This document shows positions 35,785 through 47,729 of a stretch of DNA of 64,000 bases, one piece after another. The stretch lies in assembly GCA_023846275.1 (NCBI GenBank), contig CM043869.1:22302237-22366236 (forward strand), given 5' to 3'. The DNA is from Vanilla planifolia (lineage: Eukaryota > Streptophyta > Magnoliopsida > Asparagales > Orchidaceae). The number at the start of each line of letters is the position of its first letter. The stretch's first letter is position 1. The notes under the pieces are model-generated. The model did no database searches. It worked only from the letters and a program-made list of their open reading frames with translations, and was not told the origin of the DNA. Made by a program: the position numbers and the translations under genes.

Positions 35785-36638
35785 TGTAATATCCAGAAAA
35801 AAAAAAGGGGGGGTTCGGTTAACGCCGAACCGGAACCACGTCGAACCGGAACCAAGCCGAACCGGAATCCCTAATCCCTAAAACGCACGGGTGTCGGACG
35901 CGAGGCGATCCGCTTGTCGCCGCGTGTCGTTGCGTGCGCTCGTACGCCCCGACCCCGAGAGAAAAAAAAGAAAAGGGATAAGGATCCTTCGTGCCGAACT
36001 GTGCGAAGCAGCGGAGGAAAAAAAAAGGGATCGAGGGTTTTCCCGCAGCAGTTTCCGTCCCGTTCCCGCAGCAGCAGTCCGTCCCGACGAAAAATCGGAA
36101 GAAGTCCGTCCCGACGAAAAATCGGAGGTCCGGCGGCGGCGATTCAGGTTCCGAGCTCAGCGAGAAGGGAACCGGGTAAGTCCCGAGCGGTTTCTCTCTC
36201 TTCCCGAGCGGTTTCTCTCTCCTCGAACCGTAGAAGGGAAAAAGGAATCTTTGCGGTGCAGCCCTTTCTCGTTTTCCGTGCCGAGAAAGGAGGGTTGCAT
36301 AAGAGTGTCGGCTTGATCCGAGGGGAATTTCTGAACCGTGTAGTGGTCAGCGGCAGCCTCCGGTGAGTTTCTTTTGTTGTTCTTAAGCCGACGGTAAGAG
36401 GTTTTCTATTTATTTTATCCCCTTGAATTATTTGTGCTTGAGCAGTGTTAAAAGGGGGGGAAAAAATTGAAAAGAAGTGTTGAGTGGCGAAGGCTGCATA
36501 AGTGTGAAGAAAACAAACTCTGACAGGTAATTTAATGTTCATTCTGCAGAGATCAATTACCTGTATGTTGCAGCATTTAAAACAAATTTTGATAAAAATA
36601 TATTGATTTGCGATTTCAGCACCCTGTAATTGAAATAA

Positions 36639-36701
36639 ATGAGAAGAAGAGGAAGGGGAAGAGGAAGAGGCCAAAGAATGGCAGGACCCTCAGGAACTCA
36701 G
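36639..36701 (+). CDS. Candidate spliced leader exon of gag, inside the LTR
   Basis: ATG 36639 opens 21 codons (MRRRGRGRGRGQRMAGPSGT and a final Q) that end exactly at a donor, CAG before GTAGGT. Joined to an acceptor-like AAAG at 38068, the reading continues in frame (GSRGEEANVPP...) into the gag ORF, whose first unspliced ATG is 38144. Arg/Gly-rich N-termini are known for Gag of Tekay/Del relatives. The implied 1367-nt intron removes the rest of the LTR and the primer site. This is inferred from frame and splice signals only. The same reading exists at 43487 in the 3' LTR. Confidence 0.45.
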
Positions 36702-37070
36702 GTAGGTGAATTTATTTAAATAGTAATGTAAGTAGTGATTGTTATTTTATTATAAAAGCATGGCTTTGAAATATTATGGCATTATATGAAAATGAAATGA
36801 GAATTTGCAATATGATACTATGGTATAGTAAAATGTAAAGCATGCCAAAGAAAATGTGTAGAGGTATCGATTATGCCTCTTAAAGGGTTAAATTCCCTAA
36901 AAAGAAAAGTAAAAAAAGAAAAGAAGAAAAGAATTGACCCTAGATCGCATCCCAGTAGTCCCCGGACATATGAGCACCAGCACAGGATGCTGGGCATGAT
37001 GAGATGGCATAGAGACCTCCCCCGCATTGCTAGTACTTTGTGCAGGGCTGAGTGAGGAGGGATATGATGA

Positions 37071-37283
37071 GATCGAGACATCTCGTATGTGGCTAGCACT
37101 TTGTGCAGGGCTGAGATACGGAGATGGTCCGACGTGATAGAGATCGAGACATCTCGTATATGGCTAGCACTTTGTGCAGGGCTGAGATACGGAGATGGTC
37201 CGACGTGATAGAGATCGAGACATCTCGTATATGGCTAGCACTTTGTGCAGGGCTGAGATACGGAGATGGTCCGCGTGATAGGC
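37071..37283. repeat. 71-bp tandem repeat in the 5' LTR (three copies)
   Basis: Three copies starting GATCGAGACATCTCGTAT at 37071, 37142 and 37213. Each contains GGCTAGCACTTTGTGCAGGG. A partial, diverged unit (GCTAGTACTTTGTGCAGGG) precedes them near 37028. The same array is in the 3' LTR at 43919-44131. Confidence 0.9.
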
Positions 37284-37908
37284 TTGGCCAGCCACGATAT
37301 GCCTACGGGCAATGGTCTCTAGATGAGATAGATGCCATAGAGATGTGATATGATATGATAGGGATGGGGGATGTGGATCATGGGGAAAGTCTGGGACCCA
37401 GCAAGAAAAGAAAAGAAAAAAAAAATGAATAAGGAAAAAAAGAATTGAAAAGAAGGAGAAATGAATTGCATACTTTGCTTGATTCATTGCATGCTGATTT
37501 CAGATTTATCTTTGCCATATTTACATTGGAGTTATAGCATGTTGTTAGATATTCATCATGTTATATCCTTGTAGCCATAGCATTCACCTACTGGGCTTTA
37601 TAAGCTCATTTCCCCTACTTACATTACAGGACATGCCATCGATTCACAGAGAGAGGGTGCTTAGGATGGTATGGGACTTTGTACAAATGTATCTGTTATT
37701 TCTGTTTTTGTAGCTTTTGTACAGGATTTCCCAAGTGACAGGTATGCATATATTAAAGTTGCTGTTGATTATAAAGGTAACAGTTTTATTTTGTTTGCGT
37801 CACCCTCGCCTAGTTTTACAGTTGTGTCCTCAATTATATGCTGCTATGCTCTGATTAGCTGATTTTATCAGTATATTATAGTGATAATTTAGGCGGGGCG
37901 TGACAGGG

Positions 37909-37920
37909 TGGTATCAGAGC
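37909..37920 (+). other. Primer binding site of the Tekay-type element
   Basis: TGGTATCAGAGC, an exact match to the initiator methionine tRNA site, 3 bp after the 5' LTR. Confidence 0.95.
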
Positions 37921-38143
37921 AAAGTTGTAAGAATTAAGAATTTGAGTGAGGACACTGGCACAGCATGTATATGTCATACCTGTTTTTAAGTAAAGCATAT
38001 ATATATATATAATTGTGAAAAATTGTTGAATTATTGAGAATTGATATGTGTAAATTTGCTGAATAAAGGGATCTAGAGGAGAAGAAGCAAATGTACCTCC
38101 TGTTGGCAATGAAGAAAGAGAGCAAGGCTCTGATAATGCTCAA

Positions 38144-39787
38144 ATGCCAATTGCTTCATCTTCTTCGCAACAACAAATGAGAAGGGAGGATGACAGCTTC
38201 ATGATGGATAAAGCAGTAAATCAATTCTATCACATGCATCCCCCTCACTTTGCTGGAGGAACAGATCCCTTAGTTGCAGAGACATGGATTAAGCAGATGA
38301 CAAGAATCTTTGAGGGCATGGATTGCCCAGAGCATAGAAGAGTTCCTTTAGCTATTTTGGTGCTTGATGACGAGGCTGTGGACTGGTGGGAATCACGCCA
38401 CAGGATTAAATTCAGGAGCAGGCCAACAAAAGAAATCTCATGGCCAGAATTTGTAGCTGATTTTGAAATGTGCTACATCCCTTTATCTGCCCGAGAAAGA
38501 ATGCGGGAAGATCTTTCTGTTCTGGTTCAGGGTGCCCTTACAGTATCTGAATATGAAAGAAAATTCAGCACTCTGGCGAGACATGTGCCTGACATGTTTG
38601 GTTCTGAGGAGCAGCGCTGTTTTGTATTCAGAAAAGGATTGAAACATGAAATCAAATCTGCTTTAATTTCTTTCAGAACAGCTGACTTCTTTGAACTTGT
38701 GGAAAATGCCAGAATGATAGAACAGAACTTGCAGATGCTGGAAGTGCAGAAAAGTGCAGAAAGAAAAAGAGAAGAACCCCTAGCCATCAGAGAGACCACA
38801 TTTTTGAAAAAGGGATTCAAAAAGTTCAGAGGTAAGAGATTCGGTACTGGAAAATCGGGATCTGTAGCTAGCAGTAGCAGGACCGATACAGATACTGGAA
38901 AGACCCCTCAGTGTCCAGAATGTGGAAAATTTCATAGAGGGATTTGTTGGTATCGGACTGGTGGCCAGATCAAATGTTTTACTTGTGGTGAGCCAGGGCA
39001 TATAGCTAGAGATTGTCCCCAGGCTAGTGCGGCATCTGGGATGGCCTCATCACCCACTGGTTTTACTAGAGGTGGTAGAGCTGGTACTGGCAGAGGTCGA
39101 GGTACAGCATCTACCACAGCATCGGGTGGCACAGGCAGAGGTCAGCCAGCTGGCAAAAGTGGACAGCCGAGAGTATATGCTATATCTCAGCAGGATGCTC
39201 CTCGTTCTACTGATGTGATAACAGGTATTTTATCTTTCAAAAATATTGCGGTATCAGTTCTTTTTGATTGTGGAGCATCGCATTCATTTGTAGCTCAGCA
39301 TGTGTGTGATCATTTGCTGTTACCATTGCAAATCATGAAAACTACTTTATTAGTTAAATTACCAGATGGTTCAGAAATTTTAGCAAAAGAATATGTAAAT
39401 GGAAATATAGAAATTCAGGGAACAGATTTCTCTGTGGATTTGATAATTTTACCCCTAAGTGAATTTGATATTATTTTGGGGATGGATTGGCTTGTGAAAC
39501 ATCAAGTCAAAATTGATTGTACGGAAAAGAGAGTGCAGATGAAAACCCAATTGGGAGAAGAAGTAATTTACTATGGGAAAGGAAGGAAAATTCCTTTCAT
39601 TTCTGTGTTGAAAGTTTGTAAATTGCTTCAGAAAGGAAATGAAGGATTTTTGCTTTCTGTGTTGCTACCAGATCAGAATTTTGGGAAGTTGCAAGATGTT
39701 CCTGTAGTTTGTAAGTATCCTGAGGTTTTCCAGAAGAGTTGCCTGGTTTACCTCCAGACAGAGAAATCGAATTTGAAATCCAGTTGA
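38144..39787 (+). CDS. Tekay-type Gag and protease
   Basis: Gag forms the cytoplasmic particle and protease cuts the polyprotein. The frame is open from 38063; I use the first ATG at 38144 unless a spliced leader is used. Residues about 45-200 form a Retrotrans_gag domain ([35 protein letters not shown]). A CCHC knuckle follows ([14 protein letters not shown], near 38976), then a Gly/Thr/Arg-rich linker and the protease active site [10 protein letters not shown] (near 39267). The aspartate is kept; the cysteine is at a place where serine is common. The ILGMDWL block lies near 39475. After PEVF the frame shifts because one C is missing near 39731, so the last 18 codons are out of register. Confidence 0.9.
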   Translation: MPIASSSSQQQMRREDDSFMMDKAVNQFYHMHPPHFAGGTDPLVAETWIKQMTRIFEGMDCPEHRRVPLAILVLDDEAVDWWESRHRIKFRSRPTKEISWPEFVADFEMCYIPLSARERMREDLSVLVQGALTVSEYERKFSTLARHVPDMFGSEEQRCFVFRKGLKHEIKSALISFRTADFFELVENARMIEQNLQMLEVQKSAERKREEPLAIRETTFLKKGFKKFRGKRFGTGKSGSVASSSRTDTDTGKTPQCPECGKFHRGICWYRTGGQIKCFTCGEPGHIARDCPQASAASGMASSPTGFTRGGRAGTGRGRGTASTTASGGTGRGQPAGKSGQPRVYAISQQDAPRSTDVITGILSFKNIAVSVLFDCGASHSFVAQHVCDHLLLPLQIMKTTLLVKLPDGSEILAKEYVNGNIEIQGTDFSVDLIILPLSEFDIILGMDWLVKHQVKIDCTEKRVQMKTQLGEEVIYYGKGRKIPFISVLKVCKLLQKGNEGFLLSVLLPDQNFGKLQDVPVVCKYPEVFQKSCLVYLQTEKSNLKSS

Positions 39788-42597
39788 TGTCAGGAGTGGA
39801 ACCTGTTTCCAAGGCACCGTATAGAATGGCCCCTGCTGAATTGCAAGAGGTAAAAGTCCAGATTCAAGAGTTGCTTGACAAGGGTTTTATTAGACCCAGT
39901 GTGTCTCCATGGGGAGCACCGATTTTATTTGTGAAAAAGAAAGACGGCAGTTTAAGGATGTGTATTGATTACAGAGAGTTGAATAAAATTACTATCAAGA
40001 ATCGTTATCCACTGCCGAGGATTGATGATTTATTTGATCAATTGCAGGGTGCTGCAGTATTTTCGAAAATTGATTTAAGGTCTGGTTATCACCAGTTGAA
40101 AATCAAGAAAGATGACATATCTAAGACTGCTTTCAGGACTAGATATGGGCATTATGAATTCCTGGTGTTACCTTTTGGCCTAACCAATGCCCCTGCAGCA
40201 TTTATGGATTTGATGAACAGAGTATTTAAAGAATATCTGGATCAGTTTGTTGTGGTGTTTATAGATGATATTTTGGTGTATTCCAGAAATGTCAAGGATC
40301 ATGAAAGACACTTGCATACAGTATTGCAGACTTTACAGATGCATCAGTTGTATGCTAAATTCTCAAAATGTGAATTCTGGTTGTCTAAGATTTCATTTTT
40401 GGGGCATGTTATTAGCGCAGAAGGGATTTCTATAGATCCCCAGAAAATAGAAGCTATTGTAAATTGGCCCCAACCTTCAAATGTATTTGAAGTCAGAAGT
40501 TTTCTGGGTTTGGCAGGTTATTATCGAAAATTTGTGCAGGGTTTTTCTCAAATCGCTGCACCAATATCAAGATTGACTCAGAAGGCTGTGAAATTTGAGT
40601 GGAATGCATCTTGTGAAAGAAGTTTTCAGCAGTTGAGAGAAAAGTTGACATCTGCTCCAGTATTAACATTGCCTGAAGGAACTGAAGGCTATCAGGTTTT
40701 CAGTGACGCATCATTGCAAGGTTTGGGCTGTGTGTTAATGCAGTATGGCAAAGTGATAGCTTATGCTTCCAGACAGCTGAAACCTCATGAGAAAAATTAT
40801 CCAGTGCATGATCTGGAATTAGCAGCAATAGTTTTTGCTTTGAAAATATGGAGGCACTATCTCTATGGAGTGAAATGTGAATTATTGACAGATCATAAAA
40901 GCTTGAAATACATTTTTGATCAGAAAGAGTTGAATCTGAGACAGAGAAGGTGGCTTGAATTCATCAAAGATTATGATCTGAAAATAATCTATCATCCAGG
41001 AAAAGCTAATGTGGTTGCTGATGTCCTGAGCAGGAGAGCTTATGTTAGCTCAATTTTATCCCAAGATGTTGAGAAGCTGACTGTATTTGAAATTGATAGA
41101 CTTTTATTAGAGAAAGAACTGCAGAGAAATGTGTTATTGCTTGGTTAGTTGTCTATCAGACCTGATTGGCTGCAGTCTATTAAAGAAGATCAGTTGCAAG
41201 ATGAAGAATGTCAGAAACTAATTCAGAAAATCAGGGATGGCTGGATATCTGACTTTTCTCTAGATAAAGATGATGTGTTGAGATTTCAAGGCCGGTTATG
41301 TATTCCTGATCATCTCCAATTGAAACAATTGTTGCTTAGTGAAGCTCACAATTCAAAGTATGCTATCCATCCTGGAGGCACAAAAATGTATCAAGAATTG
41401 AAACAAAATTTTTGGTGGCCTGGTCTCAAGCGAGATGTGGCAGAATGGGTTAGAAAATGTCTGATTTGTCAGCAAGTTAAAGGGGAACAACAGAAGCCTA
41501 GTGGTTTGTTGCAACCTTTACCCATTCCAGAGTGGAAATGGGAAAGTATATCGATGGATTTTGTTGTGGGTTTGCCTAGATCACAGGCAGGTCATGATTG
41601 TGTGTGGGTAATAATTGATAAGTTGACTAAATGTGCGCATTTCTTGGCCATTAAAGTCACCTATTCAGCAGAAAGGCTAGCTCAGCTGTATTTAAAACAA
41701 ATTGTGAAGCTGCATGGTGTGCCTAAGGAGATTATTTCTGATAGAGATCCAAAGTTTACATCTCATTTCTGGAAAAAGGTACATCAAGCTTTTGGTACTC
41801 AGTTGAAATTCAGTACAGCTTTCCACCCACAGACAGATGGCCAGACTGAACGAGTAATTAAAGTTTTGGAAGATCTGTTGAGACTGTGTATTCTTGATTT
41901 TGGAGGAGATTGGGAGAGCCACTTATCTTTAGTGGAATTTACATATAATAACAGTTATCAGGCTAGCATTGGGATGGCTCCCTATGAAGCTCTGTATGGC
42001 AGGAAATGTCAATCTCCTCTATGCTGGTTTGAAGGTAGAGAAAGACAGCTTATTGGTCCTGATTTTGTGGATGATGCCACAGAAAAAGTAAAACTGATTA
42101 AAGAAAGAATACGGACTGCACAGGATCGACAGAGGAAATTTTTTGACAGTAAACACAAACATGTTGAATTCCAAGAGGGAGATCATGTTTTCCTCAAAGT
42201 TAGTCCTATGAAAGGAGTTTTCAGATTTGGTAAAGCAGGGAAATTGAAGCCCAAATTTATTGGTCCTTTTCAAATTTCTGAAAGAATAGGACAGGTTGCA
42301 TACAGAATTGCTTTACCTATTCAGTTGGCTGGAGTGCATGATGTGTTTCATGTGTCTCTCCTGAGGAAGTATGTTTCAGATCCAGCGCATATTATTCGAT
42401 ACGATACAGAAGGTATCGAAATTCAGCCAGATCTGACATATCAAGAAAAGCCAATTCTGATCCTAGATCGAAAAGAGAAAGTGCTAAGAAATAAAGCGAT
42501 TCCCATGGTTCGAGTATTGTGGCAGAACCACACTGATATTGAGGCAACCTGGGAAATTGAGGCAGATATAAAAGCTCAGTATCCAGAGTTGTTCTGA
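39739..42597 (+). pseudogene. Tekay-type RT, RNase H, integrase and chromodomain (one stop)
   Basis: This is the downstream part of Pol, displaced one base from gag-PR and interrupted by a TAG at 41146-41148. RT has [32 protein letters not shown] and catalytic FIDD (40258-40269). RNase H has [13 protein letters not shown] and [11 protein letters not shown]. Integrase has an HHCC finger (about 41350-41470) and a D-D-E core (SMDFVVGLP, SDRDPKFTSHFW, FHPQTDGQTERVIK). A GPF-type block (KFIGPFQISERIG) and a C-terminal chromodomain (VRVLWQNHTDIEATWEIE, ending YPELF) follow. The chromodomain is thought to guide insertion to chromatin. All catalytic residues are kept, so loss of function comes only from the upstream 1-nt deletion and this stop. 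Confidence 0.9.
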
Positions 42598-42612
42598 AAA
42601 TTTCGGGACGAA

Positions 42613-42633
42613 ATTTCTTGAAGGAGGGGAGAT
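42613..42633 (+). other. Polypurine tract of the Tekay-type element
   Basis: Purine-rich GAAGGAGGGGAGAT directly before the 3' LTR, preceded by the TTTCGGGACGAAATTTCTT block common at this site in Tekay/Del elements. Confidence 0.85.
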
Positions 42634-44754
42634 TGTAATATCCAGAAAAAAAAAGGGGGGGTTCGGTTAATGCCGAACCGGAACCACGTCGAACCGGAAC
42701 CAAGCCGAACCGGAATCCCTAATCCCTAAAACGCACGGGTGTCGGACGCGAGGCGATCCGCGTGTCGCCGCGTGTCGTTGCGTGCGCTCGTACGCCCCGA
42801 CCCCGAGAGAAAAAAAAGAAAAGGGATAAGGATCCTTCGTGCCGAACTGTGCGAAGCAGCGGAGGAAAAAAAAAGGGATCGAGGGTTTTCCCGCAGCAGT
42901 TTCCGTCCCGTTCCCGCAGCAGCAGTCCGTCCCGACGAAAAATCGGAAGAAGTCCGTCCCGACGAAAAATCGGAGGTCCGGCGGCGGCGATTCAGGTTCC
43001 GAGCTCAGCGAGAAGGGAACCGGGTAAGTCCCGAGCGGTTTCTCTCTCTTCCCGAGCGGTTTCTCTCTCCTCGAACCGTAGAAGGGAAAAAGGAATCTTT
43101 GCGGTGCAGCCCTTTCTCGTTTTCCGTGCCGAGAAAGGAGGGTTGCATAAGAGTGTCGGCTTGATCCGAGGGGAATTTCTGAACCGTGCAGTGGTCAGCG
43201 GCAGCCTCCGGTGAGTTTCTTTTGTTGTTCTTAAGCCGACGGTAAGAGGTTTTCTATTTATTTTATCCCCTTGAATTATTTGTGCTTGAGCAGTGTTAAA
43301 AGGGGGGGAAAAAATTGAAAAGAAGTGTTGAGTGGCGAAGGCTGCATAAGTGTGAAGAAAACAAACTCTGACAGGTAATTTAATGTTCATTCTGCAGAGA
43401 TCAATTACCTGTATGTTGCAGCATTTAAAACAAATTTTGATAAAAATATATTGATTTGCGATTTCAGCACCCTGTAATTGAAATAAATGAGAAGAAGAGG
43501 AAGGGGAAGAGGAAGAGGCCAAAGAATGGCAGGACCCTCAGGAACTCAGGTAGGTGAATTTATTTAAATAGTAATGTAAGTAGTGATTGTTATTTTATTA
43601 TAAAAGCATGGCTTTGAAATATTATGGCATTATATGAAAATGAAATGAGAATTTGCAATATGATACTATGGTATAGTAAAATGTAAAGCATGCCAAAGAA
43701 AATGTGTAGAGGTATCGATTATGCCTCTTAAAGGGTTAAATTCCCTAAAAAGAAAAGTAAAAAAAGAAAAGAAGAAAAGAATTGACCCTAGATCGCATCC
43801 CAGTAGTCCCCGGACATATGAGCACCAGCACAGGATGCTGGGCATGATGAGATGGCATAGAGACCTCCCCCGCATTGCTAGTACTTTGTGCAGGGCTGAG
43901 TGCGGAGGGATATGATGAGATCGAGACATCTCGTATGTGGCTAGCACTTTGTGCAGGGCTGAGATACGGAGATGGTCCGACGTGATAGAGATCGAGACAT
44001 CTCGTATATGGCTAGCACTTTGTGCAGGGCTGAGATACGGAGATGGTCCGACGTGATAGAGATCGAGACATCTCGTATATGGCTAGCACTTTGTGCAGGG
44101 CTGAGATACGGAGATGGTCCGACGTGATAGGCTTGGCCAGCCACGATATGCCTACGGGCAATGGTCTCTAGATGAGATAGATGCCATAGAGATGTGATAT
44201 GATATGATAGGGATGGGGGATGTGGATCATGGGGAAAGTCTGGGACCCAGCAAGAAAAGAAAAGAAAAAAAAAATGAATAAGGAAAAAAAGAATTGAAAA
44301 GAAGGAGAAATGAATTGCATACTTTGCTTGATTCATTGCATGCTGATTTCAGATTTATCTTTGCCATATTTACATTGGAGTTATAGCATGTTGTTAGATA
44401 TTCATCATGTTATATCCTTGTAGCCATAGCATTCACCTACTGGGCTTTATAAGCTCATTTCCCCTACTTACATTACAGGACATGCCATCGATTCACAGAG
44501 AGAGGGTGCTTAGGATGGTATGGGACTTTGTACAAATGTATCTGTTATTTCTGTTTTTGTAGCTTTTGTACAGGATTTCCCAAGTGACAGGTATGCATAT
44601 ATTAAAGTTGCTGTTGATTATAAAGGTAACAGTTTTATTTTGTTTGCGTCACCCTCGCCTAGTTTTACAGTTGTGTCCTCAATTATATGCTGCTATGCTC
44701 TGATTAGCTGATTTTATCAGTATATTATAGTGATAATTTAGGCGGGGCGTGACA
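42634..44754 (+). repeat. 3' LTR of the Tekay-type element
   Basis: 2121 bp, nearly identical to the 5' LTR. Differences seen: one fewer A in the first A-run, C/T near 42670, T/G near 42762, T/C near 43190, A/C near 43902 and one extra A in GTCCGACGTG near 44121. Confidence 0.95.
43919..44131. repeat. 71-bp tandem repeat in the 3' LTR (three copies)
   Basis: Copy of the 37071-37283 array, units at 43919, 43990 and 44061, with the same period. Confidence 0.9.
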
Positions 44755-44759
44755 TCATC
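44755..44759. repeat. Target site duplication (right) of the Tekay-type element
   Basis: TCATC, identical to 35780-35784. Confidence 0.9.
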
Positions 44760-45914
44760 ACTTTGAACTATAAGAACAAAATGAGATCTCCTTTTTTCCT
44801 AATCCCCAACGCTATGATCTGATTGGGCATAGATCAAATTCTAGAAGCTTATTGGATATTGCCAAATCATTTTAGAATGGTTCCTATATTAAATATTCTT
44901 TCTTGGGATGAAATTGCCTAAATTACACAATTTGTGCATTATATAATCAAAGTCTTTCTTTCAAAACTAATATGACATCTTAATATGATTTAATCAATAT
45001 TTTATGAAGATTAAATCATCTTAATCACTTCATTAGTTATTTCTTGTTTGTTTTATCTCTATCTCAAGTAATTTGATTCATTACTAGAGAGTTATTATTT
45101 TAATTTTAAATTGGCTTTAAGAGCTTCATCTTTTCTCTTAAGAAATATTTTTCCTACTTGAATTCAACTCCGAGTGACACATTTCATCTCTTGAAAGCTG
45201 ATTTTCAATTTAATGATTCATTTCTTTTCAAAAAGACATTTTATCATCATTTGGCAATTAAATTTATCACTCGTGAAATACTTTGCTTACTAAAATTTAA
45301 CTTAAAGTGATATGATTCATCACTCGAGGGACATTTAATATAAAAAATTTGTCATCTCTCAAGAAAGGGGTCGATTATAGATTTTTGATAAATTTGTGGT
45401 TAACTTTGAAAGCTTTTGATTTGTAAAGTGAGAAATAAACTTGTATATTTGAACTAAAGAATAAAAAAGTGAACATTGAGATTTTTAGGTGATTTGGTAA
45501 TACTATCTACTATGACCTCCAACTAAGGTAAGGAATTTCTCATCGTACGTCATCTGCAAATTCAAGTGAAGACAGACACTACAATATTCCCATGACATGG
45601 TCGAAAGTCTAGACAAAATGAACCATTACAAGTCTACTCAACATTTGATTCAAAAGATTCAAAGCCAAAAGAAAGAAAAAGGTTTAACTAAAAAGAATAC
45701 ATAAGTTATGTAAAAAAGAAATAAAATCTTATAGTGAGCCCTATGATTATGAATTCAAGGTCACACATGATGTGTTTGGTTGACTTTGGATGTTTAAAGA
45801 GCAAAAATTTTTGATTGCCCAATATGAATTCTCTTTTTTTTATCTTTGAAACTCACTATTCGAGTAGGTGGAAGATGTGAAATTTGTATTCACTATTAAA
45901 TTTGGGTTTTCCAT
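44760..45914. other. Bestrophin intron 1, AT-rich stretch after the Tekay-type element
   Basis: AT-rich sequence with no recognisable coding text, LTR or RNA. Confidence 0.5.
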
Positions 45915-46640
45915 TGTTTTTGATGTCAAATGATTGTGGATGATATCTTAAATGATTTAAAACCACAACTTTTCCATAATAAAATAAAATTTCAGCATTA
46001 CAACTCGATTACATCACCATTTACACTTTTTAGGAATATATGGGCATTCAAATCTGATCATGCCCATAAAATATTGCTCCTTATTGAACCTTTTGATAAC
46101 CTTGCATTGGACATCTGATGGCCTTCAAGGATAGGGTCTTAGGATACATGCCCAATGCAACCGATTAAGTTATTCAATCACTTATCGAACTATTCAATTT
46201 TAAGTGTTAGACTATTTAATGCCCATAAAATCTTGAAAGACAACTGATGGCCTTATTGGATCATAGATCGAACCATTTGATTTGTGCAATAGATTGTTTG
46301 ATTACTTGTTTTTATTTATGGCTTACTTTTTAAAGGATTTTTTCTTTTTCATATAAGTATAAAAGCACATATTTAACTTTTAGTGAAGGATTCTTCTCTC
46401 AAAATGAAATTAGTAAGCTCAAAAATATTTTAATTATATTCATATAAGAAAATAGAATTTTTGAAGATAAGCCTTCTTGGTAAATTGTTGATTCATATCA
46501 CTTCAGAATTTTGGACTTCTAAAAATTTATTAACTAGATTTTCTCAATTTCTTGTGATGTTTACAAGTATTGAATGAGCTCTCTTCAATTTCTTTGGAGA
46601 AAAAAAGAGTAACTCTATAATTTCTATACTTTGTGAAAGA
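45915..46640 (+). repeat. Possible decayed SIRE-like solo LTR
   Basis: TGTTTTTGATGTCAAATGATTG at 45915 resembles the start of SIRE-like LTRs. It is followed by a TCGAACYATT-rich stretch (46150-46310) and a TATA-like ATATAAGTATAAAAGC near 46355. No partner LTR, primer site or clear target duplication was found, so this remains weak. The 46641-47700 stretch after it shows nothing I can name. Confidence 0.3.
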
Positions 46641-47729
46641 AAATAACAGTAGTTAACTTAGAAAATATTAGCCAAATTAGCTAGTTTCAATTGGATTTCA
46701 ACCATATTTGATGACTTGAATAGTTGTCAACTTCATCCAAATTCAAAATACAAAGGGCTTCGAGACCTGCATGACCTTGAGGGAATACATACTTGATTGA
46801 GAGGTTATTGTTTTGCATTTCCCCTTTTGAGATGTAAGCAACCTTAGAACTTTGGCTCGAGGTATAATGTCTTCAAGATGAAACTTCAAAACTCAGATGG
46901 CCTCAACAACAAACCTTTGGAGGATAATAGTTTGTCTCAAGAGGTTTTTCTTGTTATCTCTTTGCTTGAGACAATATGCCTCAAGTATGTAAACTTGAAA
47001 CTTTGAAAAAGGTCTTAACATGAATTTTTCTTGAGAAGATCTTTTGATTATACACGTTTATTTTTTATCGAGTTAATTTTGAGTTTTTTCTTTCTAAGCA
47101 GACTTAACATGTTTCGTTTTGTAAGCCTCTTTAACATTTTCTCTAAATTAGTACATGTATGCCAATGCATCTTGCAGGCCTTGTTTAGAATGGGAAAAGT
47201 ATCAGAGCCAATTGTTTCAATTTTTATTTTCATTTTTTAGGTTAGTTGACCTTTTGAATGCTTGTTTTGGCCCCATAGTGATAAGGTGAAGGGTTTCTTT
47301 ACTTACATAAAACTTGTAAAAAATGACAAGTTTTTTTTTTTAAAAATTACAAAAGTGGTAGAACATTGTCGAAAAGTAATGCTTTAAATTGTTTGAATAT
47401 ATTGACAAGTGTGGGTCATTATATTGATGCTTAGGTGTTGTTTTATGTGTGCATGGGTTCCTACATCATGTAATAAAAGAAGCTAGATTAAGTCATTACA
47501 TTTATGGTGGGATCTTGAAATATGGTATTTTAACTGGCAAGCTGATAAATTGTAGGTTTCAAGTTTTAGTTTTTTCAAATAATAGAAATGGAAATGATAT
47601 ATAACTTTGGATAAAAAATTGAAAGATGTAGTAGCTATTGAAAATTGAAGTAGAACAATAGTTTTAATGATTACTATAATAGAGTTAGTTATCAATGTTA
47701 TTAATGTATGTTTGTTAACTAGAACTAGA

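Larger units (their letters stand above)
35785..37905 (+). repeat. 5' LTR of the Tekay-type element
   Basis: 2121 bp, TG...CA ends. The first third is GC-rich with splice-donor-like sites (GGGTAAGT near 36174; CCGGTGAGT near 36360). It also holds a short RG-repeat reading (36639-36701) and a 71-bp tandem repeat (37071-37283). Long frames on either strand in the GC-rich part are duplicated exactly in the 3' LTR and are not genes. Confidence 0.95.
35785..44754 (+). mobile_element. Young Tekay-type Ty3/Gypsy chromodomain retrotransposon
   Basis: An 8.97-kb element in the same orientation as the host gene, inside intron 1. LTRs of 2121 bp (35785-37905 and 42634-44754) start TGTAATATCC and end GGGGCGTGACA, flanked by TCATC on both sides (35780-35784 and 44755-44759). 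The primer site TGGTATCAGAGC (37909-37920) and a polypurine tract (about 42618-42633) are present. Gag-PR (38144-39787) and RT-RNase H-IN-chromodomain (39739-42597) cover the interior. The LTRs differ at only four substitutions and two 1-bp indels that I can see, so insertion is very recent. One 1-nt deletion and one stop in pol show this copy is not autonomous now. Confidence 0.95.

Noticed and set aside
35891-36366. Arg-rich plus-strand ORFs of 141 and 150 codons (and copies at 42739-43214)
   Set aside because: They lie in the GC-rich part of the Tekay-type LTR, recur exactly in the other LTR and have only compositional bias. They are probably untranslated leader.
36144-36674. 176-codon minus-strand ORF in the LTR (copy at 42992-43522)
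   Set aside because: Antisense to the LTR, no domain, present in both LTRs. Treated as a shadow frame.
39718-39740. Programmed -1 frameshift between protease and RT
   Set aside because: No canonical slippery heptamer is in the right frame (the run is GGTTTTCC), so a simple one-base deletion is preferred.
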